Shown here piece after piece: positions 31,153 to 40,355 of a stretch of DNA of 64,000 nt. The translations under genes and the position numbers were made by a program. The notes under the pieces were generated by a model. The model made no database searches, was not told the origin of the DNA, and saw only the letters and a program-made list of their open reading frames with translations. The DNA comes from Nitrospirales bacterium (GTDB taxonomy: Bacteria; Nitrospirota; Nitrospiria; Nitrospirales; UBA8639): positions 1-64,000 of the forward strand of contig JAJDBP010000029.1 in assembly GCA_029261295.1 (NCBI GenBank). Direction: 5' to 3'. Within the stretch, counting starts at the first letter, position 1; every line of letters starts with the position of its first letter.

Positions 31153-32916
31153 ATGTCAGCGGCATTACCTTCTTGGGATTTAAAAGAATTATTGCGCGAT
31201 CCGGTTAAAGATTTTCCACGGATTGAGAAAAGGTTGGAATCTGAAATTACCTCCCTCGAGAAACATCGAATTCACCTGAAACCTAGCATATCCCATCAGG
31301 CTTTCCTCAGTATCTTGAAACAGATCGTGACAATTACCGAACACATGAATACCTTAGGGGCCTATGCCTTTTTATGGGTAGCAGAAAACACTAAAAACCA
31401 AGCCGCACGAGCCTTTGAAAATCAGGTCCAGAGTCGATTGGCAACCTTTTCCCCTCGCCTGTTGTTTTTCGATCTCTGGTGGCAAAGCCTCACACCAAAA
31501 CAAGCAAGCCGACTTTCCACACAGGCCATCCCCTATCAATATTATTTAGATACGCTCACACGATTCAAAGACCATACGTTAGGTGAAGCCGAAGAGCGTA
31601 TTATGACCCTCAAAAATACGACCGGACGCCAAGCCTTAGAAGGGCTCTATGGAGTTGCCACGAATAGTTTAACGTTTCCATTGAAATATCAGGGCCGCAC
31701 GAAGCACCTCACCCGCGAACAATTGATGAGTTATGTCCGCCATCCATTGGCATCTGTCCGCCAAGGAGCGTATGAATCACTCTTCAATATTTATCAGGCA
31801 CGACGAGATATTTTAGGTGATCTGTATAAACATTTGGTCCAAGATTGGGTGAATGAAGGGTTACAATTACGACAGTATGCTTCCCCCATTGCTGTGAGAA
31901 ATACAGCCAATGATCTTCCTGAAAAAGCCGTCGATGCCCTTCTCTCCACCTGCCGAAAAAATGTCAATATCTTCCAACAGTACTTTCAACTCAAAAAACG
32001 CATTCTCAAGCTCAAGACCTTTCATCGTTACGACCTCTATGCCCCGTATGCGACCAAGTCTCGTCGATATACATTTTTACAGGCCAAGAATATGGTGATG
32101 GAAGCGTATCAAAACTTTTCACCGACCCTGGCCGATTTGGCTACTCGGGTTATTCGCGAACACCATGTGGATGCAACCATCCGTTCTGGGAAAATGGGAG
32201 GAGCCTTTTGTTATAGCGTCCGACCCAAGCAGACACCGTATGTCTTGGTCAATTTCACGGGAGAGGCTCGCGATGTTTCAACGCTTGCGCATGAATTGGG
32301 GCACGCCATTCATGCCATGCTGGCGGAGAATCATCCAGCATTGACCTTTCACTCAGCCCTCCCTTTAGCCGAAACGGCTTCGATCTTTGGTGAGCAATTA
32401 CTCTCAGATTCTTTGCTGTCGCAAGAGCGGGATACAAAGGCAAAAGTCAGCCTATTGCTAGGACAATTAGATGACGCCTATGCCACCATTATGCGCCAGG
32501 CTTTTTTTGTTCTTTTCGAACGGGAGGCCCATCGTATGATTGAGCAAGGGGCAACGATTGATGAATTGGCAAACGTGTATCTCACATTTTTGCAGGAACA
32601 ATTTGGACAAGACGTTAACGTCGGAGAGGAATTTCGATGGGAATGGCTGACGATTCCCCATATTTATGCCAGTCCATTTTATTGCTATTCCTACAGCTTT
32701 GGAAATCTCTTAGTTCTTGCTCTCTTCCAGCAATATAAAAAGGAGGGGGAAACGTTTATCCCAAAATATTTAAAGTTATTAGCCGGTGGGGGATCAGCAA
32801 GCCCTCAGGCACTACTCACACCGTTAGGCGTGGACTGCAGCTCTCAGAAATTCTGGCAGGGAGGATTTACACGAATTCGCGCACTGGTCAATGAACTTGA
32901 GCAGAATTTGCCTTGA
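31153..32916 (+). CDS. pepF: M3-family oligoendopeptidase F
   Basis: The 587-residue cytoplasmic peptidase has the thermolysin-like zinc motif HELGHAIH near residue 380, followed by the glutamate ligand region SALPLAETASIFGE. The all-alpha N-terminal half has helices typical of PepF. Catalytic Tyr/His in the C-terminal region appear as YASPFYCYSYSFGN. PepF degrades peptides of about 6-18 residues. AAAGGAG lies seven bases upstream of the ATG. The length agrees with family members. It is convergent with the cytochrome c gene, whose end lies nine bases away. Confidence 0.93.
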   Translation: MSAALPSWDLKELLRDPVKDFPRIEKRLESEITSLEKHRIHLKPSISHQAFLSILKQIVTITEHMNTLGAYAFLWVAENTKNQAARAFENQVQSRLATFSPRLLFFDLWWQSLTPKQASRLSTQAIPYQYYLDTLTRFKDHTLGEAEERIMTLKNTTGRQALEGLYGVATNSLTFPLKYQGRTKHLTREQLMSYVRHPLASVRQGAYESLFNIYQARRDILGDLYKHLVQDWVNEGLQLRQYASPIAVRNTANDLPEKAVDALLSTCRKNVNIFQQYFQLKKRILKLKTFHRYDLYAPYATKSRRYTFLQAKNMVMEAYQNFSPTLADLATRVIREHHVDATIRSGKMGGAFCYSVRPKQTPYVLVNFTGEARDVSTLAHELGHAIHAMLAENHPALTFHSALPLAETASIFGEQLLSDSLLSQERDTKAKVSLLLGQLDDAYATIMRQAFFVLFEREAHRMIEQGATIDELANVYLTFLQEQFGQDVNVGEEFRWEWLTIPHIYASPFYCYSYSFGNLLVLALFQQYKKEGETFIPKYLKLLAGGGSASPQALLTPLGVDCSSQKFWQGGFTRIRALVNELEQNLP

Positions 32917-32924
32917 ATACTTTC

Positions 32925-33356
32925 CTAGAAAATACCGGCCTGTCGTTGTAGCCATCGGACATAGCCAATAATATGCGTGACATCTTCTGGCACCACACCC
33001 TCAATTTTCGGCATATTTCCAAATTTCCAATGATGCGATTTTACGCCTCTCGCGGCGGCTCGTTGAAATGCCATATCCGCATGATGATTGGGTTCATAAA
33101 TTTTATGTACCAGTGGCGGCCCATTATTGGTTCCTCGCGCCTGAGCTCCATGACATCGAGAGCAGAAGCTATTAAATTTCGCTTCCCCCTCCTTAAATTC
33201 ATTCGGTAAGGGTTTTTCCTCAGAAGCGACAATCGTTGGCGATTCGGCCACGGGACTTTGAGCATTGGACCCATTGTCAGAACATCCCCCAAAAAATACG
33301 CAGGAGGCCAGAAGGAGGATCGTTTTATTGGTAGAAGGTCTTAACCAAGTCTTCAT
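32925..33356 (-). CDS. Lipoprotein c-type cytochrome (monohaem)
   Basis: The 143-residue protein has a lipobox FGGC (Cys25) after a signal segment and one haem site CSRCH near residue 70. A downstream methionine in GNMPKIEGV near residue 118 is a good candidate for the sixth haem ligand. This is the class I cytochrome c fold, tethered to the periplasmic side of a membrane. Its donor and acceptor are unknown. The start ATG overlaps the queC stop codon by four bases, so it is translationally coupled to queC, an unusual pairing that probably reflects gene packing and not shared function. Confidence 0.85.
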   Translation of the reverse strand: MKTWLRPSTNKTILLLASCVFFGGCSDNGSNAQSPVAESPTIVASEEKPLPNEFKEGEAKFNSFCSRCHGAQARGTNNGPPLVHKIYEPNHHADMAFQRAAARGVKSHHWKFGNMPKIEGVVPEDVTHIIGYVRWLQRQAGIF

Positions 33357-34063
33357 TTTTTCTCTCCTATTGAAGCAGAATCACGACTGACGGGATCGGC
33401 TATTTGAGCATCTCGAAAACCCTCTTGTCGAATAAGACAACTATCGCAATGGCCACAAGAGCGACCCTCAGGCCCAGGCTGGTAGCAACTACTCGTCAAT
33501 TGAAAAGGCACCTGAAGCTCGTGACCTTTTTGAATAATCTCACGTTTCGTCATCAACAGTAATGGGGCCATAATTTCAATAGCTTCTCCCTCTTGCCCCA
33601 TTCTCGTCCCTTGCTTGGCGACTTCCATGAAAGCCTGAATAAATTCCGGTCGACAATCTGGATATCCGGAATAGTCTCGAATATTGGCTCCAAAAAATAT
33701 TTTTGTGGCTTTGAGAGTTTCGGCATACGCCAAGGCTAAACTCAAAAAAATTGTATTTCGAGCCGGCACATAGGTCACTGGAATCCCATCTTCTCGTTCT
33801 TGGAGAGGTCGATCGGTTGGAACCGGCATATGATCGGTTAAGGCCGATCCACCAAATATCCGTAAATCCAATTGGAGAATTTTGTGATCTTTGGCTCCAA
33901 GCCAATTGGCTATTTTTTTGGCGCATTCGATTTCAAATCGATGACGTTGCCCATAGTCTATGGTTAATAAGTAAAGATCACACTGATTCGCCTTGGCCAA
34001 GGCGGCGGTCACCGTGGAGTCTAATCCCCCACTTGCTAATATAACGACAGGGATAGATTTCAT
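33353..34063 (-). CDS. queC: 7-cyano-7-deazaguanine synthase QueC
   Basis: The 236-residue protein has the ATP-pyrophosphatase loop LASGGLDSTVTAAL near residue 10 and the C-terminal zinc-binding cysteines in SSCYQPGPEGRSCGHCDSCLIRQ (about 196-218). QueC converts carboxy-deazaguanine to preQ0, the precursor of the tRNA nucleoside queuosine. A conserved VPARNTIFLSLALAYAE stretch lies near residue 100. Other queuosine genes (queD, queE, queF) are not in the window. The gene overlaps the cytochrome c start by four bases. Confidence 0.95.
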   Translation of the reverse strand: MKSIPVVILASGGLDSTVTAALAKANQCDLYLLTIDYGQRHRFEIECAKKIANWLGAKDHKILQLDLRIFGGSALTDHMPVPTDRPLQEREDGIPVTYVPARNTIFLSLALAYAETLKATKIFFGANIRDYSGYPDCRPEFIQAFMEVAKQGTRMGQEGEAIEIMAPLLLMTKREIIQKGHELQVPFQLTSSCYQPGPEGRSCGHCDSCLIRQEGFRDAQIADPVSRDSASIGEKK

Positions 34064-34262
34064 CCTCTATTCCTCATTCCTGTGAAGTACCCGCAAGCCG
34101 AGGAACAACGTTCGTGAACACTAAGGACGTGCTGAAGATACGCTGTACGAACCAGCGGTTCGTTAATACGAGGTAAAAGAAGGGAGTAATCGTCCATGGG
34201 CGTGCTGTCAATGAAGACGACAAGAACCCGTACGATTTCAGGAAGCGAGAACTTATCTGCGG

Positions 34263-34856
34263 CTATGATCGTTGTTCAGAACGCTCAATCTTTTCCATCA
34301 ATTCTCTTTTGGATTGGCATTCCACACACAAACGGGCAAACGGTAATGCGTGAAGACGTTTTTCACTAATTTCTTCTCCACAATCCGCACACATACCATA
34401 CGTTCCCTCATCCAAACTATCTAAAGCATCGTCAATAAGTTGTCGCTCGCGATTACGCATTTCTTGAAGAGAAATACCCATTTCACGTTCTAAATCCACC
34501 AAGGCCTGATCCCCACTATCCATGGCAGCTTCTAGACGACGTTGTTGTTCTTCTGTCACCGATTGCCCTAGCTGTTGTTTAATTTCTTGAATGAGGGCCT
34601 CGCGTTTGGCAAGTAAGATTTCCCTGAGTGAAGCATCACGATCATCGGTTCCAGCTTTTTTCTTCGTTTTTTTCTCTGGGGGAGTAGGAGCTGGCTTATC
34701 GAGAGCCTTTTCTTTTTTGGGAGTCTTTTCTTTTTTGACAGCCTTTTTTGGAGAAGGCGCAGTCTTGGTCGTGGCCTTAGAAGCCACTTTGGTCGCTGTT
34801 TTTTTCACACGGGTCGTGGTGGACGTTGCTTCTTTTTTCCCCGATCGTGCGGCCAT
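34263..34856 (-). CDS. TraR/DksA-type zinc-finger regulator with lysine-rich N-terminal extension
   Basis: The 197-residue protein has a C-terminal DksA-like zinc finger CADCGEEISEKRLHALPFARLCVEC, with cysteines spaced C-x2-C-x17-C-x2-C near residue 155. A coiled-coil region precedes it. Such proteins bind the secondary channel of RNA polymerase and tune rRNA and stress promoters with ppGpp. The first 70 residues are almost entirely Lys, Ala, Thr and Pro, unusual for DksA and reminiscent of histone H1-type tails, so the protein may also touch nucleic acid. AAAGGA lies upstream of the ATG. About 200 bp (34064-34262) between its end and queC hold no gene I can see. Confidence 0.85.
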   Translation of the reverse strand: MAARSGKKEATSTTTRVKKTATKVASKATTKTAPSPKKAVKKEKTPKKEKALDKPAPTPPEKKTKKKAGTDDRDASLREILLAKREALIQEIKQQLGQSVTEEQQRRLEAAMDSGDQALVDLEREMGISLQEMRNRERQLIDDALDSLDEGTYGMCADCGEEISEKRLHALPFARLCVECQSKRELMEKIERSEQRS

Positions 34857-34975
34857 ACAGACTTTCCTTTCTCCATTCGGAGGTTAGCGAACCATGATCC
34901 TTCTTGAGAATCATGTCTTTATACTTCGGCACAAAAATGATTCATACCTATCAACTCTCTCTAATCTCTTTAATA

Positions 34976-35491
34976 TTAGGCGTAATTGATTAACGAATGA
35001 ACGGCATATCCATCTAATTTTTTTCGGCCCTCAAGCCCTAATAACTCCACGAGAAAACCAACTCCAGCAATTTCTCCACCTAATTGTCGAATGAGACGGA
35101 CTGTGGCTTCTGCCGTCCCCCCTGTGGCTAACAAATCATCAAGAATGAGAACGGACTCCCCTTCCTGAATAGCATCGCGGTGAATCGCTAGAGAGGTTGA
35201 CCCGTATTCTAAATTGTATTTCACTTCATAACTATCCGCTGGAAGTTTCCCAGGTTTCCTTACCGGAACAAATCCCGCATTAAGGTGGTAAGCCAAGGGA
35301 CTCCCAAAAATGAATCCGCGCGATTCAATACCTACGACTTTGGCAATTCCTTTTCCCTGATAGGTTTCGACCAACTCGTCAATAATAGATCGAAGACACG
35401 TGGGTTCTTTTAATAAGGTCGTAATGTCATAAAACAATATCCCGGGCTTGGGGAAATCTGGGACTTCTCTAATAAATGATTTATAATCCAT
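34976..35491 (-). CDS. apt: Adenine phosphoribosyltransferase
   Basis: The 171-residue protein contains the PRPP-binding motif VLILDDLLATGGTAEAT near residue 120, plus the N-terminal DFPKPGILFYDITTLL and the SRGFIFGSPLAYHL segment that define adenine phosphoribosyltransferases. It salvages adenine to AMP using PRPP and acts as a cytoplasmic dimer. The length is typical. The gene stands between acyP and the DksA-type gene, all reading leftward, with gaps of about 85 and 120 bp. Confidence 0.95.
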   Translation of the reverse strand: MDYKSFIREVPDFPKPGILFYDITTLLKEPTCLRSIIDELVETYQGKGIAKVVGIESRGFIFGSPLAYHLNAGFVPVRKPGKLPADSYEVKYNLEYGSTSLAIHRDAIQEGESVLILDDLLATGGTAEATVRLIRQLGGEIAGVGFLVELLGLEGRKKLDGYAVHSLINYA

Positions 35492-35575
35492 CCACTTTAT
35501 TCCATCTTGAATAAGAAAAATTTGTCGTCTTCGTCACTCAGTTTCTTTTGGCTAAAACCCTAGGGTTCCTTCAAT

Positions 35576-35860
35576 TCAAGCTCTGCGAATGGTAAACCCG
35601 TAAGTTTGCCTGTTTGCATCCTTCCAGTCAACATGAACTTTTGTGACCGTGGAATATGGAGGGCCCTTTTCAAGAAGCGTGATAAAGGCTTCAAGCCCTT
35701 CTTTCTGCCCTTCTGCCTCTACTTCAACCGTTCCATCTTGACAGTTTCGAACCCACCCATTTAGACCTTCTTTTTGAGCATGATCTTGAGTAAATGCTCG
35801 AAAACCTACCCCCTGAACTTTGCCGTGCACCACGGCATGTAGGCCAACGATGTCCTCCAT
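35576..35860 (-). CDS. acyP: Acylphosphatase
   Basis: The 94-residue protein has the acylphosphatase signature GKVQGVGFRAFTQ, with the catalytic Arg near residue 22, and the Asn-containing segment GWVRNCQDGTVEVEAEG near residue 37. Acylphosphatases hydrolyse carboxyl phosphate bonds, for example in 1,3-bisphosphoglycerate. Size and motif are canonical. It follows hemY by about 70 bp on the same strand; no functional link is evident. Confidence 0.93.
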   Translation of the reverse strand: MEDIVGLHAVVHGKVQGVGFRAFTQDHAQKEGLNGWVRNCQDGTVEVEAEGQKEGLEAFITLLEKGPPYSTVTKVHVDWKDANRQTYGFTIRRA

Positions 35861-35927
35861 GCTAGCTATCCGGAATCATTTTCCGAAAAGAAGAGAGCCT
35901 ATGACCCATTTCATTTCCCAAGGAGCA

Positions 35928-37403
35928 TTAAGCTTCCACTCTGGAAGAAAACGATTGAATAAGGGTTTCAGCCACGCGATTTCCTTCACGAATACAATCA
36001 GGAATGCCTATTCCATTCAACCCCGCTCCACAAATTTGCAGTGTAGGCCGAGACAACAACAGATCTTTGATTTTGGCCACTCGAGCCTGATGTCCGACAA
36101 CATACTGCGGCATGCCTTGAACCCATCGATGCACCTCAGTGTAGTTGGGAGAGCTGGTAATCCCAACAATGTCTTGTAACTCTCGACGGACTAAATCAAT
36201 AAGTTGGGTATCTTCGCATTCAAGGATTTCTTCACGACCTCTCCCCCCTACATAGCAGCGAATAAGGGTCTCTCCTTTGAGACTGCGATTGGTCCATTTG
36301 AGAGACGTCCAGGTGCAAGCCAAGAGGGGCCGCTTTTCTTTTCGAGGCACCACAAAGCCGTATCCTTGAATACATGACTCAACGGCCTCCGTAGGATAAG
36401 CCAGTGATATAGTGGCCGTGGACGTATAAGGAATATCTTCTAATAGGCTGGAGACTTGAGGTTCGAGCTGGAGAATCATCTGGGCTGTCCTAAAAGCTGG
36501 AGTAGCCAGAACAACAGCATCTGTATCCAGACTGGTTTCATTCTCGAGAACAACCGAAAACTTCTTCTTGTTGTGAGGGGAAGGCTGGACTTCTCGACAA
36601 CCACAACCTGTCATTAAATGAACCCCCTGGCCAGTTAATCGCTGGATAAGAGTTTCAGTCAGTGTTCCTAAACCATTTCTCAGAGTCATAAATAGTGAAG
36701 AAGGCGAACCAGAAGGCTTCGGACTCACTCCTACCTTGGCTTTTGCTTGAGCGACTCGCATCCCTTTGATCACACTTCCATACTTCTGTTCTAATTCCTT
36801 AAATCTTGGAAAAGTCGCTTCAAGACTCAATTCATCGGCATCACCAGCATAAATTCCGGCTACCAAGGGTTCAATCAGATAATCAAAGGCCGCGGCCCCG
36901 AAACGCCGACGAAAAAAACTCCCTAATGTTTCTTCAGATTGACCTCTAGATGATTGCGGCCAAAACCGCTCCGCTCCCATACGTAAAAGACCACCCCAGG
37001 ACAATAACCCTCCAGAAACGAGAGTATCGACTCGTTGAGGGCGAAAGGCCAATAATCCCTGTGGCAATTCTCGCAAGACTCCACGAGACAAAGAGAAGGT
37101 ACGATTATTTTCCACCACCGTTGATATCAGCTGATCCTCAAGACCTAAGGTTCGGCATAAATCCATGGCCCAAGGCTTTGACGTGAGGAAGGAATCTGGC
37201 CCCCCCTCGATTAGAAGATTGGGCAATCGATTCGTTAAAATTTTTCCACCCCAACGTGCATCCCGTTCAACAACCGTACACTGGATGGCTACCCCGTATT
37301 TTTTTGCCTCTTCCATCACGAAAAATGCGGTGGAGAGTCCGGAAATTCCTCCACCAACAATAACAACATGAAAAGGGGAGCCTGCCACGTTCTTGGGGAT
37401 CAA
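35928..37403 (-). CDS. hemY: Protoporphyrinogen/coproporphyrinogen oxidase HemY
   Basis: The 491-residue FAD enzyme starts with the dinucleotide-binding motif VIVGGGISGLSTAFFV near residue 15 and has the second FAD motif GAGLNGIGIPDCIREGNRVAE near its end. The middle domain with EPLVAGIYAGDADELS near residue 185 is characteristic of HemY-type porphyrinogen oxidases. It performs a late step of haem synthesis. The listed start is a TTG; a GTG five codons later (37388) is possible, as neither has a clear ribosome-binding site. The gene follows hemE by about 96 bp in the same direction, so the two likely form a haem operon. Confidence 0.9.
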   Translation of the reverse strand: MIPKNVAGSPFHVVIVGGGISGLSTAFFVMEEAKKYGVAIQCTVVERDARWGGKILTNRLPNLLIEGGPDSFLTSKPWAMDLCRTLGLEDQLISTVVENNRTFSLSRGVLRELPQGLLAFRPQRVDTLVSGGLLSWGGLLRMGAERFWPQSSRGQSEETLGSFFRRRFGAAAFDYLIEPLVAGIYAGDADELSLEATFPRFKELEQKYGSVIKGMRVAQAKAKVGVSPKPSGSPSSLFMTLRNGLGTLTETLIQRLTGQGVHLMTGCGCREVQPSPHNKKKFSVVLENETSLDTDAVVLATPAFRTAQMILQLEPQVSSLLEDIPYTSTATISLAYPTEAVESCIQGYGFVVPRKEKRPLLACTWTSLKWTNRSLKGETLIRCYVGGRGREEILECEDTQLIDLVRRELQDIVGITSSPNYTEVHRWVQGMPQYVVGHQARVAKIKDLLLSRPTLQICGAGLNGIGIPDCIREGNRVAETLIQSFSSRVEA

Positions 37404-37499
37404 TGCTGAGAAGTGCCTATAAAGATGAAAAGGAAGTTAGTGGTGCAACCAGACTTCTTGAGTGAGTTACAGGTGGCAGGAGCAGAAAGAGACCATCTA

Positions 37500-38537
37500 T
37501 CAACCAGGATGAAATTCCTGCGAAAAGCGTCGGACGCAATCGATAGCAAAATCGACACTATGCAAGGGTGTTGTGGGAAGAATGCCATGCCCCAAATTAA
37601 AAATATGCCCTGAACGTCCAGCAGCTTGCTGCATAATATCTCTAACTCGACGTTCGATCTCTTTCTCGGAAGCAAACAATATCATCGGGTCTAAGTTGCC
37701 CTGAATCGCCATATCATGACCAGCCAAATTCCACCCCTCATCCAATCGAACTCGCCAATCAACCCCCATGACATCACTACCGGCCTTTCGCATAAGTGGT
37801 AACAACCCGGTCGTCCCTGTTCCAAAATAAATAAGGGGAATACCTTCTACACGCAAAGCGGAAAAAATTGATTGGACATGGGGTAACACATACTCCTCAT
37901 AGTCACCGGGGCTCAAACATCCCACCCAACTATCGAACAACTGAATCGCTTGGGCACCAGCTCGACTTTGCACTCTCAAATATTCAACCACCACAGCAGA
38001 CAGTTTGGATAATAATTGATGCCAGACGGTCGGCTGGGAAAACATGAGTTGTTTCGTTCGAGCATAATCTCGAGAGCTCCCACCTTCAATCGCATAACTC
38101 GCCAAGGTGAAAGGGGCACCAGCAAAACCAATGAGTGGAACCCGATTATCTAGGGCCTCGAGGGCTTGCTTAATTGCCTCTCCCGCATAATCAAATGCTT
38201 CACCGTCAACCGCACGGAGCTCGACAATTCCCATTTCCCCACGAATGGGGTTATCAATAACGGGGCCTTTTCCTTCAACAAATTCCAAATTGAGGCCCAT
38301 GGCCTCTAGAGGCAATAGGATGTCTGCAAAAATAATGGCCGCATCCAATTGAAAACGTTGAATAGGCTGGAGGGTCACTTCAGCGGCCAATGAAGGCGTC
38401 TTACAGACTTCCAATATGGAATGGTGGCGACGGATGGCCTGATATTCAGCCATATACCGCCCAGCTTGTCGCATAAACCAAACAGGCGTGCGATCAACAG
38501 ATTGGCGGTGACAGGCTTTTAAAAATCGATCATTCAT
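37500..38537 (-). CDS. hemE: Uroporphyrinogen decarboxylase
   Basis: The 345-residue enzyme opens with the HemE motif RTPVWFMRQAGRYMAEY, which holds the substrate-binding arginines near residues 23 and 27. Conserved FADILLP and LIGFAGAPFTLASYAIEGG segments follow, and FNLGHGILPTTP lies near the C-terminus. It decarboxylates uroporphyrinogen III to coproporphyrinogen III. Size and motifs are canonical. It is upstream of hemY on the same strand. The haem supply fits the several c-type cytochromes in the window. Confidence 0.96.
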   Translation of the reverse strand: MNDRFLKACHRQSVDRTPVWFMRQAGRYMAEYQAIRRHHSILEVCKTPSLAAEVTLQPIQRFQLDAAIIFADILLPLEAMGLNLEFVEGKGPVIDNPIRGEMGIVELRAVDGEAFDYAGEAIKQALEALDNRVPLIGFAGAPFTLASYAIEGGSSRDYARTKQLMFSQPTVWHQLLSKLSAVVVEYLRVQSRAGAQAIQLFDSWVGCLSPGDYEEYVLPHVQSIFSALRVEGIPLIYFGTGTTGLLPLMRKAGSDVMGVDWRVRLDEGWNLAGHDMAIQGNLDPMILFASEKEIERRVRDIMQQAAGRSGHIFNLGHGILPTTPLHSVDFAIDCVRRFSQEFHPG

Positions 38538-38629
38538 TTCGGCATTCTACGAAGCAAAGAAATAATGAGTCAATGACCATGACTACGCAAGAATTGAGGA
38601 CTGTTTTCCTCTCGAACGGCACTCACCAG

Positions 38630-39076
38630 TTAAGAGACTGAGGACTCTAAGACAGGCAGAAGGGCATCACGAATTCGTTGAGACTCTTCTGTCATCGATT
38701 CGCCTTCAGCATCTGTCAACAACCACGCGTCATCTTTTTCAAGTTCAATCCGATAGTGTTGTTGGTCTAAAGAAAACCATTCAAAGTATGGATGTGGTGC
38801 CAGAAGTGGATGTGGGTCAAATGAAAACAAACTTACTTTCCCCAATTGCGGAATAGCAAAGTCTTCTAGAATTTCCCCCGCATAGGGATCCTCAAGAAAT
38901 TGAGGATTACGAAATTGAATCACCTGCCCCTCAATCTCCCCGGTCAAAGCTCCCGAAAGACAAAAGTCTACGACGCCAAAGGCAGCAAACGTAATCTGCC
39001 CAACGACGATTCCTGCCGTTCGGTTATCGAAGTAGCCTTCTTTCACCCACCTGGCATTCCCAAACTTTTGCGCCAT
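38630..39076 (-). CDS. Conserved-looking protein of unknown function
   Basis: The 148-residue soluble protein has no signal peptide or membrane segment. It shows a strand-rich pattern with motifs NARWVKEGYFDNRTAGIVVGQITFA and an acidic middle rich in aromatic residues (FDPHPLLAPHPYFEW). I do not recognise a named family. AGGAACC lies close upstream of the ATG, and codon use resembles the neighbours, so I consider it a real gene. It lies upstream of hemE on the same strand with a 90-bp gap. Confidence 0.6.
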   Translation of the reverse strand: MAQKFGNARWVKEGYFDNRTAGIVVGQITFAAFGVVDFCLSGALTGEIEGQVIQFRNPQFLEDPYAGEILEDFAIPQLGKVSLFSFDPHPLLAPHPYFEWFSLDQQHYRIELEKDDAWLLTDAEGESMTEESQRIRDALLPVLESSVS

Positions 39077-39143
39077 GTAAGGTTCCTAGAAAAACACGTA
39101 TAATAAAAATGTCAGAATTTGAGAACTGGTAGGCAAAGCACCG

Positions 39144-39347
39144 TCACGGCTTACACACCGGACATTTGAGTTGGGCAGCGGCATCACTATTTTCTAAGGC
39201 ATCCAAGGCTGTCTCCTTATCAGGATATTCCTCCCACCCTCCTTGCCAATAGTCAGCCCGATGAGGTCCAGATGGGATTTCCAAACACCGGTCTTTATGA
39301 ATCATGGCCTGGTCAAGCGACCGCTTTAAATGTATCCAATATCCCAT
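39144..39347 (-). CDS. Small protein with a C-terminal CPVC motif
   Basis: The 67-residue protein is soluble and charged, with several tryptophans (GYWIHLKRS, YWQGGWEEYPDKETALD) and a C-terminal CPVCKP that could bind half a metal site. AGGAGAG sits six bases upstream of the ATG. I know no family. Its ribosome-binding site and neighbour-like composition make it a likely real short gene. It reads leftward like its neighbours. Confidence 0.55.
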   Translation of the reverse strand: MGYWIHLKRSLDQAMIHKDRCLEIPSGPHRADYWQGGWEEYPDKETALDALENSDAAAQLKCPVCKP

Positions 39348-39469
39348 TTATATCTCTCCTGACAAAAGAAACCCCTCAAACAACGCCAATTGGGAGAGGA
39401 AGGATCCGCTTATTTTTCTACCCGAACACAACACAACGAAATGATTGAAAGGAAGAAACCGGAAGGATT

Positions 39470-39649
39470 TTAATCCTCAAGCAGTTGCCATTCGTCTTTA
39501 TCAATAAAGACTTTTTGCCCAGCTTCAAGTTTGGCTTTCCCTTCTCTATCAAAAAACTGCATATAGCGTTCAATACGATCAGCGTCATCAATTCGTTCTT
39601 CTTTCATCATTCCTGTGGGCAATTTAAACTTCCGAATAAGCACCGCCAT
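39470..39649 (-). CDS. Very small conserved-looking protein of unknown function
   Basis: The 59-residue protein starts at the ATG at 39649, which has GGAGGG seven bases upstream; the longer frame starts five codons earlier but overlaps that site. The protein is charged and soluble, with MKEERIDDADRIERYMQFF and a terminal KDEWQLLED. No family comes to mind. The good ribosome-binding site supports it. It lies between another small gene and the divergently read fmdB-type gene. Confidence 0.55.
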   Translation of the reverse strand: MAVLIRKFKLPTGMMKEERIDDADRIERYMQFFDREGKAKLEAGQKVFIDKDEWQLLED

Positions 39650-39849
39650 GGCGAGACCCTCCAAATTATAGACGAAACATTCAGTCTATAGAATGGTCCA
39701 GAAAGCGTCAAGATCTTGCCCCACGCTATTATTTGGTACGACCATGGGAAATAGTTCGCCTCCCTCTTGCCTCCGCCAACCCTTTTTCCTATATACTTTG
39801 GCATTAATCATGAGCCTGCATTTTGCCTTATCTTAAGGGGAGGTCCAAC

Positions 39850-40149
39850 ATGCCATTATACGAATATATCTGTGAGTCCTGTGAGTACGGCTTTGAGGCT
39901 ATGCAGTCCCTGAGCACCAAACCAGAAGAGACAACGTGCCCAAAATGTCAAAAAACAAACAGCCGACGGATCATGTCCTCGTTTGCCTCAAAAATTGTCG
40001 GCACACAAAAACCAGGCTTTGCGGAAACTAAAGCGTATAATATGCACGATGAACGTATGTCGAAATTCAACAAGCTTCCGCCCATGTCAGGAATGCGTGA
40101 AGCCCCCACAGAATCCAACTCTCAGCCAGGCCCCGGGGAGTCATGGTAG
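39850..40149 (+). CDS. FmdB-family zinc-ribbon protein
   Basis: The 99-residue protein begins MPLYEYICESCEYGFEAMQ and has a second pair CPKC, forming the four-cysteine zinc ribbon typical of FmdB-type regulators. The function of the family is not settled; the name comes from formamide metabolism genes, and most members are presumed nucleic-acid or protein binders. GGGGAGGT lies five bases upstream of the ATG. The C-terminal 40 residues are flexible and Pro/Ser-rich. A terminator follows about 100 bp downstream. Confidence 0.82.
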   Translation: MPLYEYICESCEYGFEAMQSLSTKPEETTCPKCQKTNSRRIMSSFASKIVGTQKPGFAETKAYNMHDERMSKFNKLPPMSGMREAPTESNSQPGPGESW

Positions 40150-40246
40150 CCATACATCAACTTGCTTAATTCTAACTGGTTGCAAGGATTCATCCTCTAC
40201 TCGAACCCTTTTCCTTAATCATTACCCTCTTGACATTCATTTCCTG

Positions 40247-40276
40247 AAACGGGAAAGATGCCCCGTTTTTTCCTTT
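40247..40276 (+). terminator. Intrinsic terminator downstream of the FmdB-type gene
   Basis: AAACGGG (40247-40253) and CCCGTTT (40262-40268) form a 7-bp stem with an 8-base loop, followed by TTTTCCTTTTTT on the plus strand. It should terminate the fmdB-type message before the binding-protein gene. Confidence 0.75.
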
Positions 40277-40355
40277 TTTAGAAATTCACTTGTTTCCTTT
40301 TCTTACTTGTCGTTCATTGTTGAACCATGACCATTTTCTAATACAAGCCTTAGTC

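Noticed and set aside
34064-34262. Possible small RNA in the gap between queC and the DksA-type gene
   Set aside because: No stable hairpin with a T-run and no promoter boxes were found.
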